The translations under genes and the position numbers were made by a program. From Microvirga zambiensis WSM3693 (lineage in GTDB: Bacteria; Pseudomonadota; Alphaproteobacteria; Rhizobiales; Beijerinckiaceae), in the NCBI RefSeq assembly GCF_016735695.1, contig NZ_JAERQD010000028.1:1-64000 (forward strand): DNA of 64,000 nt, written 5' to 3'. Numbering within the stretch: the stretch's first letter is position 1; each line of letters begins with the position of its first letter. This document shows, piece by piece, positions 1 through 8,677 of this stretch. A model generated the notes under the pieces. The model saw only the letters and a program-made list of their open reading frames with translations. It made no database searches and had not been told where the DNA came from.

Positions 1-195
1 ATCCTGCAAAGTCGAATTCTTCAACTCGCCGGATCTCCCAATCGTCCCAATGAGATCGGGATTCTTCACGGACGACTCAATAATTTAGATCGCATCTTTC
101 GCCGCCTTGAGGCCCTAGCAGTAGCGCCGGAATTCCGAACTGCAGTTGTGTGGAGTGGCACACCGGCGAGGCGTTTACGTAAGTGGCTGAGGTAA
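1..195 (+). CDS. C-terminal end of an unidentified ORF cut by the window edge
   Basis: Frame 1 is open from the first base to a TAA at 193-195, giving 64 residues that end in a basic tail (RRLRKWLR). I do not recognise the family. It would converge on the minus-strand aldehyde dehydrogenase that ends at 378. The codons look ordinary but the stretch is short, so it could be a chance open frame or the tail of a real gene starting left of the window. Confidence 0.25.
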   Translation: MLQSRILQLAGSPNRPNEIGILHGRLNNLDRIFRRLEALAVAPEFRTAVVWSGTPARRLRKWLR

Positions 196-377
196 GCCAG
201 CTTATCGTGGTTGATGAAAAAGACAAACGTCTCGATCCCCAACATCTCGTCGATGAGATCGTCAACACAGTGTGATGAGACCACTCACCGCTGTCTCAGC
301 TTGGGAGCGAACTCAGAATCGCCTTGCCGGCAAGCGCGACTCTGCATTCAGCCTGACCAGTTTTTGCTCTCTAATTG

Positions 378-1811
378 TCAGGATTGGACATAGACTGTTT
401 TCAAGCTCGTATAGAATTCGCGCGCGTGCTTGCCCTGCTCCCGTGGCCCATAGGAGGAGGCTTTCCGGCCACCAAAGGGCACATGGTAGTCAACCCCTGC
501 AGTGGGAACGTTGACCATCACCATGCCGGCTTGGGATCGGCGCTTGAAATCCGAAGCAAGCTTGAGCGACGTTGTGCTAATGCCAGACGCGAGACCGAAC
601 TCAGTGTCGTTGGCAACGGCAACGGCCTCCTCGTAGTTCTTCACTCGGATCACCGACGCGACCGGGCCGAAGATCTCCTCACGATTTATACGCATCTCGT
701 TCGTGGAATCGACGAACAGAGCCGGCTTGAGGAAATAACCCTCGGTCTCAGCCTTGATCAGTTCGCCGCCAAAGGCGAGCCTGGCGCCTTCGGCCCGCCC
801 AATGTCGATGTACTTGAGGTCTTGCTCAAGTTGCGACTGGCTGGCCACCGGCCCGACGTCCGTTCCTGGGTTCAATGAGTTGTCGACCTTCAGACGTCCC
901 ATCGCCTCGACCAAGTGCTCCACGAACTTGTCATGAATGGCGTCATCCACGATCAGGCGGCTGGACGCAGTACAGCGTTGTCCCGTAGAAAAGTAAGAGC
1001 CGTTGAGGGCAACGTTGACGGCGACGTCTAAGTCAGCGTCAGCGGCGACGATCAGCGGGTTCTTGCCGCCCAGTTCAAGCTGGACTTTCTTGCCGCGCTC
1101 CATACACTCAACACCAATACGCCTACCTGTCGGGACGGAACCCGTAAAGCTGACCGCGCGTACACGCGGTGACCTGACGATCACTTCACCGACGATCGAG
1201 CCCTTACCCATTACGAGGTTAAAGACACCGGACGGGATGCCTGCACGATGAAGCACGTCGGCGATAATCCATGCGCAGCCTGGTACAAGGTCCGCGGGCT
1301 TGAACACCACAGTATTACCATAGGCCAAGGCCGGCGCGATTTTCCATGCGGGGATGGCAATTGGAAAGTTCCAGGGCGTAATGATCCCGATAACTCCCTC
1401 GGGCTCACGGATAATTTCGACCTCAATGCCGGCGCGAATGGAGTCGAGGCGCTCGCCCTCGAGGCGTAACGCTTCGCCAGCGAAGTAGCGGAAGATGCGG
1501 CCGGCGCGGGAAGCCTCAGCGATTGCTTCAGGTAACGTCTTCCCTTCCTCGCGTGCCAAGATCCGCCCGATCTCCTCCTGCCGAGCTAGGATCTCTGTGC
1601 CCACCCTATCCAGGATGTCCGAGCGGAACTCTGGCGTGGCGCGTGACCAACCTGGGAAGGCCGCCGCCGCCGCCTCAATCGCGCGGTCGACGTCCTGGGC
1701 ATCGGCTGAAGCATACTCGCCAATCAGGTCGGAGATGTCGCTCGGACTGGTGTTACGGCTTGCGAAACTCCCCGCAGTCCACTCTCCAGCAATAAGATTG
1801 CGATTTAACAT
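378..1811 (-). CDS. NAD(P)-dependent aldehyde dehydrogenase, alpha-ketoglutaric-semialdehyde-dehydrogenase-like
   Basis: A 477-residue cytosolic aldehyde dehydrogenase of full family length. The oxyanion-hole Asn lies in PWNFP (about N148), the general base Glu in ELGGK (about E246) and the nucleophilic Cys in GQRCTASS (about C280). The run from ELGGKNPL to STGQRCTASS is typical of 2-oxoglutarate-semialdehyde (2,5-dioxovalerate) dehydrogenases, so oxidation of a semialdehyde to a dicarboxylic acid is likely; the true substrate is inferred only. The start is backed by GAGGAA about 6 nt upstream of the ATG. It is the most downstream gene of the minus-strand catabolic group, 255 bp beyond the racemase-like gene, and may have its own promoter. 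Confidence 0.9.
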   Translation of the reverse strand: MLNRNLIAGEWTAGSFASRNTSPSDISDLIGEYASADAQDVDRAIEAAAAAFPGWSRATPEFRSDILDRVGTEILARQEEIGRILAREEGKTLPEAIAEASRAGRIFRYFAGEALRLEGERLDSIRAGIEVEIIREPEGVIGIITPWNFPIAIPAWKIAPALAYGNTVVFKPADLVPGCAWIIADVLHRAGIPSGVFNLVMGKGSIVGEVIVRSPRVRAVSFTGSVPTGRRIGVECMERGKKVQLELGGKNPLIVAADADLDVAVNVALNGSYFSTGQRCTASSRLIVDDAIHDKFVEHLVEAMGRLKVDNSLNPGTDVGPVASQSQLEQDLKYIDIGRAEGARLAFGGELIKAETEGYFLKPALFVDSTNEMRINREEIFGPVASVIRVKNYEEAVAVANDTEFGLASGISTTSLKLASDFKRRSQAGMVMVNVPTAGVDYHVPFGGRKASSYGPREQGKHAREFYTSLKTVYVQS

Positions 1812-2066
1812 GTCATTCCTCGAATTCTGGCCAGGTCGCGAAGTGACAAAAAGGGGGTGCCTTAAATGCCACAGAGCGGGGTTCGACGGCTTTGTTATCT
1901 CTGCGCGTTAGACACCGAGTAGTGGCGAGATGAGTTTGAAGTTAAGTAAGGGAGAGACCGAGTAGGATCGTTCTGGAACCGAACGAATTGAGAGCAGCCA
2001 TATGGGCATTGAACTTCACACCGAAGATCAATCTGAAGTCCTGGATGACAGCAACAGAAGACATGG

Positions 2067-2789
2067 TCATGCGTCCTGTGTCCCCCCGATTTGTCGAATG
2101 GTTGACCTAGCACCGTCGGTCAACCTGCGGATTGCCTTGACAGCACTGTGTGGCGTGGTGATCACCGTTACTGACCCGATGCGTCGTTCGATGGCGGCCT
2201 TCGCGCGTGCAAGCGAGAATTGGCCAAGAATAACAACGTCGACAGTAGCGGCGTGCTGCTCGATAGTCGCCGCGGCGAGCGTGTCGTGGCGATCTCCGTC
2301 GCCAGCCTTCAATGCCGCAAGCGCACCTTCGATCATTATCGTCTCAATCTGAATGGTCTTGCCAACAGCGCGCGCCATCGCGCGCAACTCAGCTTCCAGC
2401 GACTCGCGCGACGGTCCGAATGTGACCGCGATCAGGAAGCGTGATCCGAGGTCCAGCGCCTCCGAAAATGCCGCTTCGTTCGGGCGCAGAACGGGAATGG
2501 CGGTGTTGGTCTTGACCGCGTCGATGGCTGGACCGAAGGCAGAGCATGTGAACAGGATTGCCGCGGTCCGGCCGCCACGCCCGTACGACGACGCCGCGTA
2601 GTCGGCAAGCATCCGGAAGCGGCCGATCATCGCATTGTCGAGCGCTCCAGCTTCTGCGCGGTCGACAGCGAGCGACGTGTCCAGAAGGTCGAAGCAGTAT
2701 GCTTCGGGCCACATTTGGGCGAAGGCTGCGCGCGCTGGGGCGACGGACTCTTCCAATGCATGAATCATGGCAACCCGGGACGCGATCAC
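2067..2789 (-). CDS. Aspartate/glutamate/hydantoin racemase family protein
   Basis: A 240-residue cytosolic protein of the Asp/Glu/hydantoin racemase superfamily. The first catalytic Cys is present in FTCSAFG (C82). At the position of the second catalytic Cys the protein reads LGQFS (188-192), with Gln in place of Cys. Two-base racemisation is therefore doubtful; one-Cys members of this superfamily include decarboxylases and isomerases. Its start overlaps the stop of the upstream dehydrogenase gene by ATGA, indicating translational coupling and a shared pathway. The true reaction is not known from sequence. Confidence 0.8.
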   Translation of the reverse strand: MIASRVAMIHALEESVAPARAAFAQMWPEAYCFDLLDTSLAVDRAEAGALDNAMIGRFRMLADYAASSYGRGGRTAAILFTCSAFGPAIDAVKTNTAIPVLRPNEAAFSEALDLGSRFLIAVTFGPSRESLEAELRAMARAVGKTIQIETIMIEGALAALKAGDGDRHDTLAAATIEQHAATVDVVILGQFSLARAKAAIERRIGSVTVITTPHSAVKAIRRLTDGARSTIRQIGGTQDA

Positions 2790-3703
2790 GACCTACCTCC
2801 GGCCCGGGCAGCCAATGCCCGCATCAAGCCCGCGTCACGCGAGGCTTCGAGTTCCGAGACGGACTGGCCCGCTGCTTCCTCCATGACACCATCGACGATA
2901 CGACGACACAGTTCGGGGGTAAGCTTCGGATTTCCAAGAGTTGACCAGCGTCGCTCCTGGCTGGGCCCCAGATGCTTCAGATAATGCTCAATCCCTCCCG
3001 CGCCGCCGCCAAGATGGTAGGCCATATGAGCGCCGACCACGGACCAGCGGAGGCCCGGTCCGTGGACGAGGGCTGTATCTACCGCGCTCACGTCCGCGAT
3101 CCCTTGGTCAACGATGTTCACTGCTTCGCGCCAAAGCGCTGATGCGAGTCTGTTAGCGATATGGCCGACGGCATCCTGGGACAGTACAACGGCTTTCCGC
3201 TCCAACCCGTTGTAGAAGCCTTCAGCCCTCAATCGCGTGGAAGCGTCGGGCGCGTAAAGTTCCACAAGCGGCATCAGGTGCGGTGGGTTAAAAGGGTGCG
3301 CAGTGACGAAACGGTCGCGATGCGAAAAATGTGTTGACAGTTCCGACCACGTCAGCGACGAGGTGCTGCTGGCAATCACTGTTTCAGGTTTGGCGGCAGC
3401 CTCGATCCGGCTGTACAGATCGATCTTAAGCGGCACGGACTCCGGCGCATTTTCCTGAATCCAGAATGCGCAGCCAACGGCCTCTTCGAGGCTACTCGCG
3501 GCTGTAATCGTGCCTTCTGCGTTCGAGCCGCCATGCAAGGCACGCACTTGTTCGCGCGCCTTGTCGACGGCAGCCTGAAACTCAGGGACCCAGTTTGGGG
3601 CCGGATCCCAAGCCTTCACGTCATAGCCGTAGCAGGCAAAAAGCGCGGACCAGCTCTGGCCGATCAGGCCGCAGCCAATTACGGCGACCACATTGTTGTT
3701 CAT
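2786..3703 (-). CDS. 3-hydroxyacyl-CoA dehydrogenase family protein (carnitine/gulonate dehydrogenase-like)
   Basis: About 305 residues. The N-terminal Rossmann motif GCGLIG lies at residues 10-15, with an acidic residue at the end of the second strand (WDPAP), which favours NAD over NADP. Next comes the 3-hydroxyacyl-CoA dehydrogenase core (ASSTSSL, TAHPFNPPHLMPLVEL) and a C-terminal helical domain. The single-domain length and the HPFNPPHLMPLVE motif match L-carnitine 3-dehydrogenase and L-gulonate 3-dehydrogenase better than fatty-acid FadB proteins. An in-frame ATG 33 bp further upstream is possible; I chose the one that starts directly at the Rossmann fold. It is coupled to the downstream racemase-like gene by a 4-bp overlap. 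Confidence 0.82.
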   Translation of the reverse strand: MNNNVVAVIGCGLIGQSWSALFACYGYDVKAWDPAPNWVPEFQAAVDKAREQVRALHGGSNAEGTITAASSLEEAVGCAFWIQENAPESVPLKIDLYSRIEAAAKPETVIASSTSSLTWSELSTHFSHRDRFVTAHPFNPPHLMPLVELYAPDASTRLRAEGFYNGLERKAVVLSQDAVGHIANRLASALWREAVNIVDQGIADVSAVDTALVHGPGLRWSVVGAHMAYHLGGGAGGIEHYLKHLGPSQERRWSTLGNPKLTPELCRRIVDGVMEEAAGQSVSELEASRDAGLMRALAARAGGRS

Positions 3704-3790
3704 TGGTGGCTCTTTGATGGGTTTTCTTCCGTTCATCGCGCAACTCAGCTGTAAAAAACAGTCGAGGGTTGACGAAGGTATACGGCCTGC

Positions 3791-5119
3791 TTAGCGCATG
3801 AGGCTGGGCAAGCCTGTCGCAATCGGGGGAATAAACATGATCAGGGCTACGACGATTATCTGAACCACCACGTACGGCACGACTGACTTCACTACACTGC
3901 CAAATGTAGTTCCTGCAGGGGCGGACCCCATCATCACGAACAGAAGCAAGCCGAATGGAGGGGTCAACATTCCCAATTCGATTACGATGAGTTGCATCAT
4001 ACCAAACCATATCATATCGAAACCGAGGGTGTTGGCTATCGGTAGATAGATCGGCAAAGTCAGCATCATCATCGAAATTTGGTCCATAAACATGCCCAGT
4101 ATCAATAGGACCAACAACATCATAATGAGGATCGTGAACGGCGCGAGATCAAACGACATTGCGAAGCTCACCATCTGGCTGCTTGCTCCCGAGAATGCCA
4201 TAACCTGGGCGAAGGTGGTCGAACTCAGGAGGATCAGAAGTAGCATCGACGTGGACCGCATGGCACCCATGAGCGACTTCACCACGACGTTAATCGTTAG
4301 TCGGCGATACACGGCGGCCAACCCGATTACCGACAGCGCGCCGAAGGCCGAGGCCTCTGTAGGAGTGGCTACTCCCAGCAATATGAGACCGATTACTGCA
4401 AATATCACTACTCCCATCGGAAGAACGTTTTGCGCTGCAAACCAGAGACGCGAAGCGAGTGGTTCACGAGCTTCGGCGTAGGCGGGAGCAGCCTCTGGAT
4501 CGAACCACATTTGAAGAATGATCACGACGCAGTAGAGCACAGCCATCAGCAGACCAGGCCCTACACCTGCGATCAGAAGACTGCCGATGTCGATATTTGA
4601 TAGGCTTCCATATAGTACGGTAAGACCAGAGGGCGGAATGAGCACAGCCAAGGCGCCCGCGCCCATGATAGGACCCATAATCATTTTGGGCTTGTATTGA
4701 CGGGCGACCATGTTTGGAACGAGCAAGGAACCCATCATTGCAGTGTTCGCTAAACTCGATCCTGAAAGAGCTGCGAACAAAGTGCCCCCGCCGACTGTGA
4801 GAAACGAAAGGCGACCCGGAATGCGTCCAAGAAGCTTGTCTAGAGCGTCGAAAACACGGGGTGCAAGGCCAGTCCTGAAGAAAAGCTCGCCCATCAACAT
4901 GAACATCGGAACGGGAACGAGGGAGAAGATCGATATCGATGACGAGGCGTTCGAAACAACCTGTTGGACACCCGCCAGTCCGCCCATGAGAAGGAACGCG
5001 GCTCCAAAATTGACCAGGAGAAACGCAAACGCGACTGGGACGCCAATTGCCCCCAAGGCAATCACGGATCCGATCAAGGCTATGAAAGTGTAGAGCCAGT
5101 CCATGGTCTTTAAATCCAA
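3791..5119 (-). CDS. dctM: TRAP transporter large permease (DctM)
   Basis: A 442-residue, strongly hydrophobic protein with about 12 predicted membrane segments, the size of the DctM family. Family signatures visible are VPMFMLMGELFFRTGLAPRV near residue 75, GSSLANTAMMGSLLVP, GALAVLIPPSG, TPTEASAFGA and LTPPFGLLLFVM near the C-terminus. Together with the small permease upstream and a periplasmic binding protein it forms a Na+- or H+-driven importer for an organic acid. The DctQ gene lies 33 bp upstream in the same direction; the best DctP candidate is about 8 kb further upstream (13239-14234). Confidence 0.93.
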   Translation of the reverse strand: MDLKTMDWLYTFIALIGSVIALGAIGVPVAFAFLLVNFGAAFLLMGGLAGVQQVVSNASSSISIFSLVPVPMFMLMGELFFRTGLAPRVFDALDKLLGRIPGRLSFLTVGGGTLFAALSGSSLANTAMMGSLLVPNMVARQYKPKMIMGPIMGAGALAVLIPPSGLTVLYGSLSNIDIGSLLIAGVGPGLLMAVLYCVVIILQMWFDPEAAPAYAEAREPLASRLWFAAQNVLPMGVVIFAVIGLILLGVATPTEASAFGALSVIGLAAVYRRLTINVVVKSLMGAMRSTSMLLLILLSSTTFAQVMAFSGASSQMVSFAMSFDLAPFTILIMMLLVLLILGMFMDQISMMMLTLPIYLPIANTLGFDMIWFGMMQLIVIELGMLTPPFGLLLFVMMGSAPAGTTFGSVVKSVVPYVVVQIIVVALIMFIPPIATGLPSLMR

Positions 5120-5152
5120 GTTAGGAAGCAGCGGCCAAATCGGCAGAGGACA

Positions 5153-5677
5153 TCACACGTCCGCAGCGGCGCCGAGCGCTTCGGGAGAAGCGTCGAAGAG
5201 AGAGCGAAAGAACTCCAACGACATGAGCGTGAAGGAAATCGCCATCGGACCGTAAAGGACAGACTCAGGCACTGATATTGCGCGAACGTCATCGTACCCC
5301 ATGACAACGCTAACCCATGTGATACGCCAAGCCAGCAGCGCAAAAGCCGTACAGCCGGCAACGCAAAGAAGCTTCGAAACAGTCAGGAGGATTGCTTGCC
5401 AGCGAGCTGGAAGTATACGTAGGAATGCGTCAACTACGACGTGGCCGCGATGTTGCAGCACGTATGGTGCGCCAAACATAACTGCTATATGCAAAGCGTA
5501 CTCGGTAACCGGAACTGGCCATGGCGGAGGTGAACTTACCGAGTAGCGCATTACGACGTCAAAGATTACACTAGTGAACACGCTGAAGATTGCCAGACAG
5601 GCGAGCGCCGCACATGCGTTCACCACCCAATCAAAGGCGCGCCATAGGGGATGAGTAGGTTTGACGGTTTCAATCAT
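5153..5677 (-). CDS. dctQ: TRAP transporter small permease (DctQ)
   Basis: A 174-residue protein with four predicted membrane helices. The family pattern W...R.HVVVDAFLRILP appears in the second loop, and VMRYSV follows the first helix. It is the integral membrane partner of the large permease encoded 33 bp downstream. The next gene upstream is an amidohydrolase, and the whole stretch runs on the minus strand with short gaps, consistent with a shared transcript. Confidence 0.88.
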   Translation of the reverse strand: MIETVKPTHPLWRAFDWVVNACAALACLAIFSVFTSVIFDVVMRYSVSSPPPWPVPVTEYALHIAVMFGAPYVLQHRGHVVVDAFLRILPARWQAILLTVSKLLCVAGCTAFALLAWRITWVSVVMGYDDVRAISVPESVLYGPMAISFTLMSLEFFRSLFDASPEALGAAADV

Positions 5678-5732
5678 ACTCGGAACTCCCGGGTGGAAGG
5701 GCGATGAACCATCGTTGATCGCCGCAAAGGCA

Positions 5733-6671
5733 TTACGTAAGCTTTAGCAGACGCGCGGCGTTTCCGCCCATGAAAGCATCATGCTCCTCTGGCGATATGC
5801 TTAGCCCAATCCTGCGTGCCGTCTCTGGAAGCCTGTTAAACATATCGGTTACCTTGGGTAGGAAACCGGGCTCCCTGATGCGCTTGCCGGAAACATGGTC
5901 AGTTCCAAACATGACCCGTTCGATCCCGATTTGATCCCTCGCGCGCGTTACCATCTGAGCGGTGTTGAGTTCAGCCGTGTCATTGGAGTCATCCCATAGC
6001 CAGACTGACATTTCCAGGATTGCGGCATTTGACGCAGTCGCGACGGCGAGCGCTTCATCAAACTCGTGAGGCGCCCCAGCGTGCGCTAGGATAAGTTTCA
6101 GAGATGGGAAGTCGCGGACGACGTTCCAAAAATGCTTCGGGCGTCCGTATTCACGGCTCAGCACCGGTAGCGGATCCCCCGTATGAAAAAGCACCGGCAC
6201 ATCGTGAGCCAAGCACACTTCATAGAGAGTCCTTGCCCGGGTGTCGTCAGGATAGAAGCCGCAGTTCGGGTAAAGTTTCAGGCCCTTGTAATCCCCGCTG
6301 GATAGCCACCGGTCGAGGCGCTCGGCCGCGTGGTCTCGTCGCGGATCGATCCCAGCGAAGGCTCGCAACCGCTTCGGATACCGCCGAGCACATACCAGCG
6401 CATGTTCATTGATTTCTTCAATGGACCTTTCAGCGTGGAAATCAGGTCCCCAATCGATGGGCAGGATAACCGAGAGGTCGATACCGGCCTCGTCCATATG
6501 CTCGATCAGGCGTGAACCATCGGGATCGACGAGTCCGGCCTCGATGCGATCCCGCACCATCTCCGGAGTACGCCCGGGCTCTTTGGATGCCCAATCGGCT
6601 GCGACAAAGTCCCACCACTCGTTTGGCCAGTGCCCGTAGTCAAGTACGTGGACGTGGGGATCGATGATCAT
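5733..6671 (-). CDS. Amidohydrolase-2 family metal-dependent hydrolase or decarboxylase
   Basis: About 312 residues of the ACMSD/gamma-resorcylate decarboxylase-like amidohydrolase family (Amidohydro_2). Metal-site motifs seen in order are HVH at the N-terminus, a Lys-containing GLKLYP strand, LFHTG, ILAHAG and FGTDH with the catalytic Asp. The fold covers the full protein. I prefer the ATG at 6671 because GAGG lies 6 nt upstream of it and because family members start directly with the HxH strand; an ATG 12 bp further upstream also exists. Context suggests hydrolysis or decarboxylation of an intermediate of the catabolic operon; the substrate is unknown. Confidence 0.85.
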   Translation of the reverse strand: MIIDPHVHVLDYGHWPNEWWDFVAADWASKEPGRTPEMVRDRIEAGLVDPDGSRLIEHMDEAGIDLSVILPIDWGPDFHAERSIEEINEHALVCARRYPKRLRAFAGIDPRRDHAAERLDRWLSSGDYKGLKLYPNCGFYPDDTRARTLYEVCLAHDVPVLFHTGDPLPVLSREYGRPKHFWNVVRDFPSLKLILAHAGAPHEFDEALAVATASNAAILEMSVWLWDDSNDTAELNTAQMVTRARDQIGIERVMFGTDHVSGKRIREPGFLPKVTDMFNRLPETARRIGLSISPEEHDAFMGGNAARLLKLT

Positions 6672-6923
6672 GGACAACCTCATCTCACATTCAATTTGAT
6701 CGTGGCTGTTTCAGCCGGTTTCGGGTTGCGGTTATCTTATGAGGCCGGATTGCTCGGACCGACTGCTGTTTTGCTAATTCAACTTACGTGGATTCAAAAC
6801 GATCATCCGTCCAAGCACGGAATGGCCGATGAGGAGCAAAGTTCAGTATGCACAACTCTGGCGCTCACCGACCGGTCTGGCTCATCATCTTGCCTTTGAG
6901 CCGCAGTCGATCCTGATCACCGC

Positions 6924-7355
6924 CTAGGACACTGTTCGGAAGAAGGGGATGTTCTGGCCGTTCTCCGCTCGTGCAAAGGCCAGCCTAACGGGTGTTCCGA
7001 TGCGTACGGAGTCTGGATCAGGGGTCTCAATCTTCGTAACGATTTTCACTCCCTCCGGTACCTCGACAACACCAACGACGTATCGTCCCCAAGAAGCGAA
7101 GGCGGGGGTCAGGTTGCGATTGACGACAGAAAAGGTCCAGACTGTCCCGGTGCCTTCAATAGCCCGATCTTCGACGGCCTCGGACCAGCAGTGACAGCAG
7201 AACGCGCGATAGTGATACTGTGGGTTGCCGCAGGCTTGACACTTCTGGACGATAAATTTGTTTTGATTGCAGGCGTCCCAAAACGGCTGTGTCTCAGGGC
7301 ACAGCGTCGGGAGCAAACCTGTCCAACTTTCCTGGCTTTCTACGTTCATGATCAT
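6924..7355 (-). CDS. Zn-ribbon/OB-fold protein (DUF35 family), thiolase partner
   Basis: A 143-residue protein with the rubredoxin-like zinc ribbon CQACG...FCCHC around residues 39-56, then an OB-fold (GTGTVWTFSVVNR, WGRYVVGVVEVPEGVKIVTKI). DUF35 proteins form complexes with thiolase-like or aldolase subunits and channel acyl-CoA. Its start overlaps the stop of the thiolase-like gene by ATGA (7352-7355), so the two are almost certainly made together. A second ATG 6 bp downstream is an alternative start. Confidence 0.87.
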   Translation of the reverse strand: MIMNVESQESWTGLLPTLCPETQPFWDACNQNKFIVQKCQACGNPQYHYRAFCCHCWSEAVEDRAIEGTGTVWTFSVVNRNLTPAFASWGRYVVGVVEVPEGVKIVTKIETPDPDSVRIGTPVRLAFARAENGQNIPFFRTVS

Positions 7356-8563
7356 ACTCCCAGAATGTGTGCGGCCGATCCGCGGCGCGCGAGGAATGCT
7401 GCGCCAGTGGCAGTGCAGAGCGCCACCTTGGCGTCCTTGACCTGGCGTCCCGTCGCTTCACCGCGCAATTGCCTTACTGCCTCGATGAACAGGAAAATGC
7501 CCCGACGTCCGGGGTGGTTAGACGACAACCCGCCACCATCAGTGTTGGTCGGAATACTGCCGTCCTCGAGGCGTAAGTTGCCGTCGGCAGAGAATGCCGC
7601 TCCTTCTCCCGGTCCGCAGAACCCTGCCCCCTCGAGATCAATTACAGCATTGTAAGAGAATGCGTCGTAGATTTGTGCAACATCCATGTCGGCCGACGTC
7701 GTACCCGACATCTGGTACGCTTGGTCGCAGGCCCGCTTGACCATCGCGCGGGTTTCTTCAGACCAGTCGGTCAGGCCGCCGCCATGGTGCATGATAGACT
7801 CGCCGAACCCCCGTATCCAGACCGGCTGCTTTGCCGATTCTTTGACAATGTCCTTGTCGGCTACGATGATCGCGCCTGCTCCATCACTCACAATGCAGCA
7901 ATCCAGCCGATGGAGCGGGGAGGCAATGATTGGCGAGTTGATCACATCCTCGATGCTGATCAGATCGCGGCGGGCAGCATCCGGGTTGAGATTTGCATGC
8001 TGCCGAAAGGTAACGGCCACAGCTGCGAGCTGCTCGGAGGTGACGCCGTAATCATGCATGTAACGCTGGGTCAGCATGCCCATGAACGAGATTACCGTCG
8101 TCCCGTAGATCTGTTCAAACGAATCAGGAATGGGAAGCAGTTCGACTTGGCTCAGTTGATTATAGGAAACTGTCCCGACATTGATCTTACGGGAGCGAGT
8201 ATTGGCGCCGTAGGCGATCAGAGCGCATTTAAATAGGCCAGCATGAATTCCGGCAATCGCACGGTTCACATAGTAGCCGAGCGAAGCCCCGCCGATATCC
8301 GTCTCCTCGATGAATTTCGGATTCAGATTGAGGTAATCCGCAGCCATGACGGAGGCACAAGTGCCAAGATAGCCTCCTTCGGACGCTGTCGCCGGCACAA
8401 ACAACGCGTCGATGTGATCCTTTGATAGGCCTGCGTCGAGGATGGCGCCTCGAGAGGCCTCGCCCAACAACTGCCATTCGCTTTTATCTGGGGCATAGCG
8501 AGTGGGATGCTCATAGGCTCCCACAATCGCCGCCACATTTGACAGTTTCTGTATGCCCGTCAT
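7352..8563 (-). CDS. SCP2-type thiolase-like protein (acetyl-CoA acetyltransferase family)
   Basis: A 403-residue protein of the lipid-transfer/SCP2-thiolase clade. N-terminal thiolase motifs are followed by TDIGGASLG at the position where classical thiolases carry the nucleophilic Cys, and here no Cys is seen. The C-terminal half has YDAFSYNAVIDLEGAGFCG and the His-bearing GGLSSNHPGRRG. Members of this Cys-less clade work with DUF35 proteins in retro-aldol or C-C cleavage of CoA esters, as in steroid side-chain degradation. The directly coupled DUF35 gene supports this role. The reaction on this operon's substrate is inferred. Confidence 0.85.
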   Translation of the reverse strand: MTGIQKLSNVAAIVGAYEHPTRYAPDKSEWQLLGEASRGAILDAGLSKDHIDALFVPATASEGGYLGTCASVMAADYLNLNPKFIEETDIGGASLGYYVNRAIAGIHAGLFKCALIAYGANTRSRKINVGTVSYNQLSQVELLPIPDSFEQIYGTTVISFMGMLTQRYMHDYGVTSEQLAAVAVTFRQHANLNPDAARRDLISIEDVINSPIIASPLHRLDCCIVSDGAGAIIVADKDIVKESAKQPVWIRGFGESIMHHGGGLTDWSEETRAMVKRACDQAYQMSGTTSADMDVAQIYDAFSYNAVIDLEGAGFCGPGEGAAFSADGNLRLEDGSIPTNTDGGGLSSNHPGRRGIFLFIEAVRQLRGEATGRQVKDAKVALCTATGAAFLARRGSAAHILGV

Positions 8564-8677
8564 TGCAATTACCCCGTGGTTTACGGCTCAGGGGCATCCA
8601 TCGTTTTGGAGCCCCGCGTTGTCAGAAGACTGGACCGGTTTGGCCTGCGGACAAATCATGATCTGCCAATGCAAACT

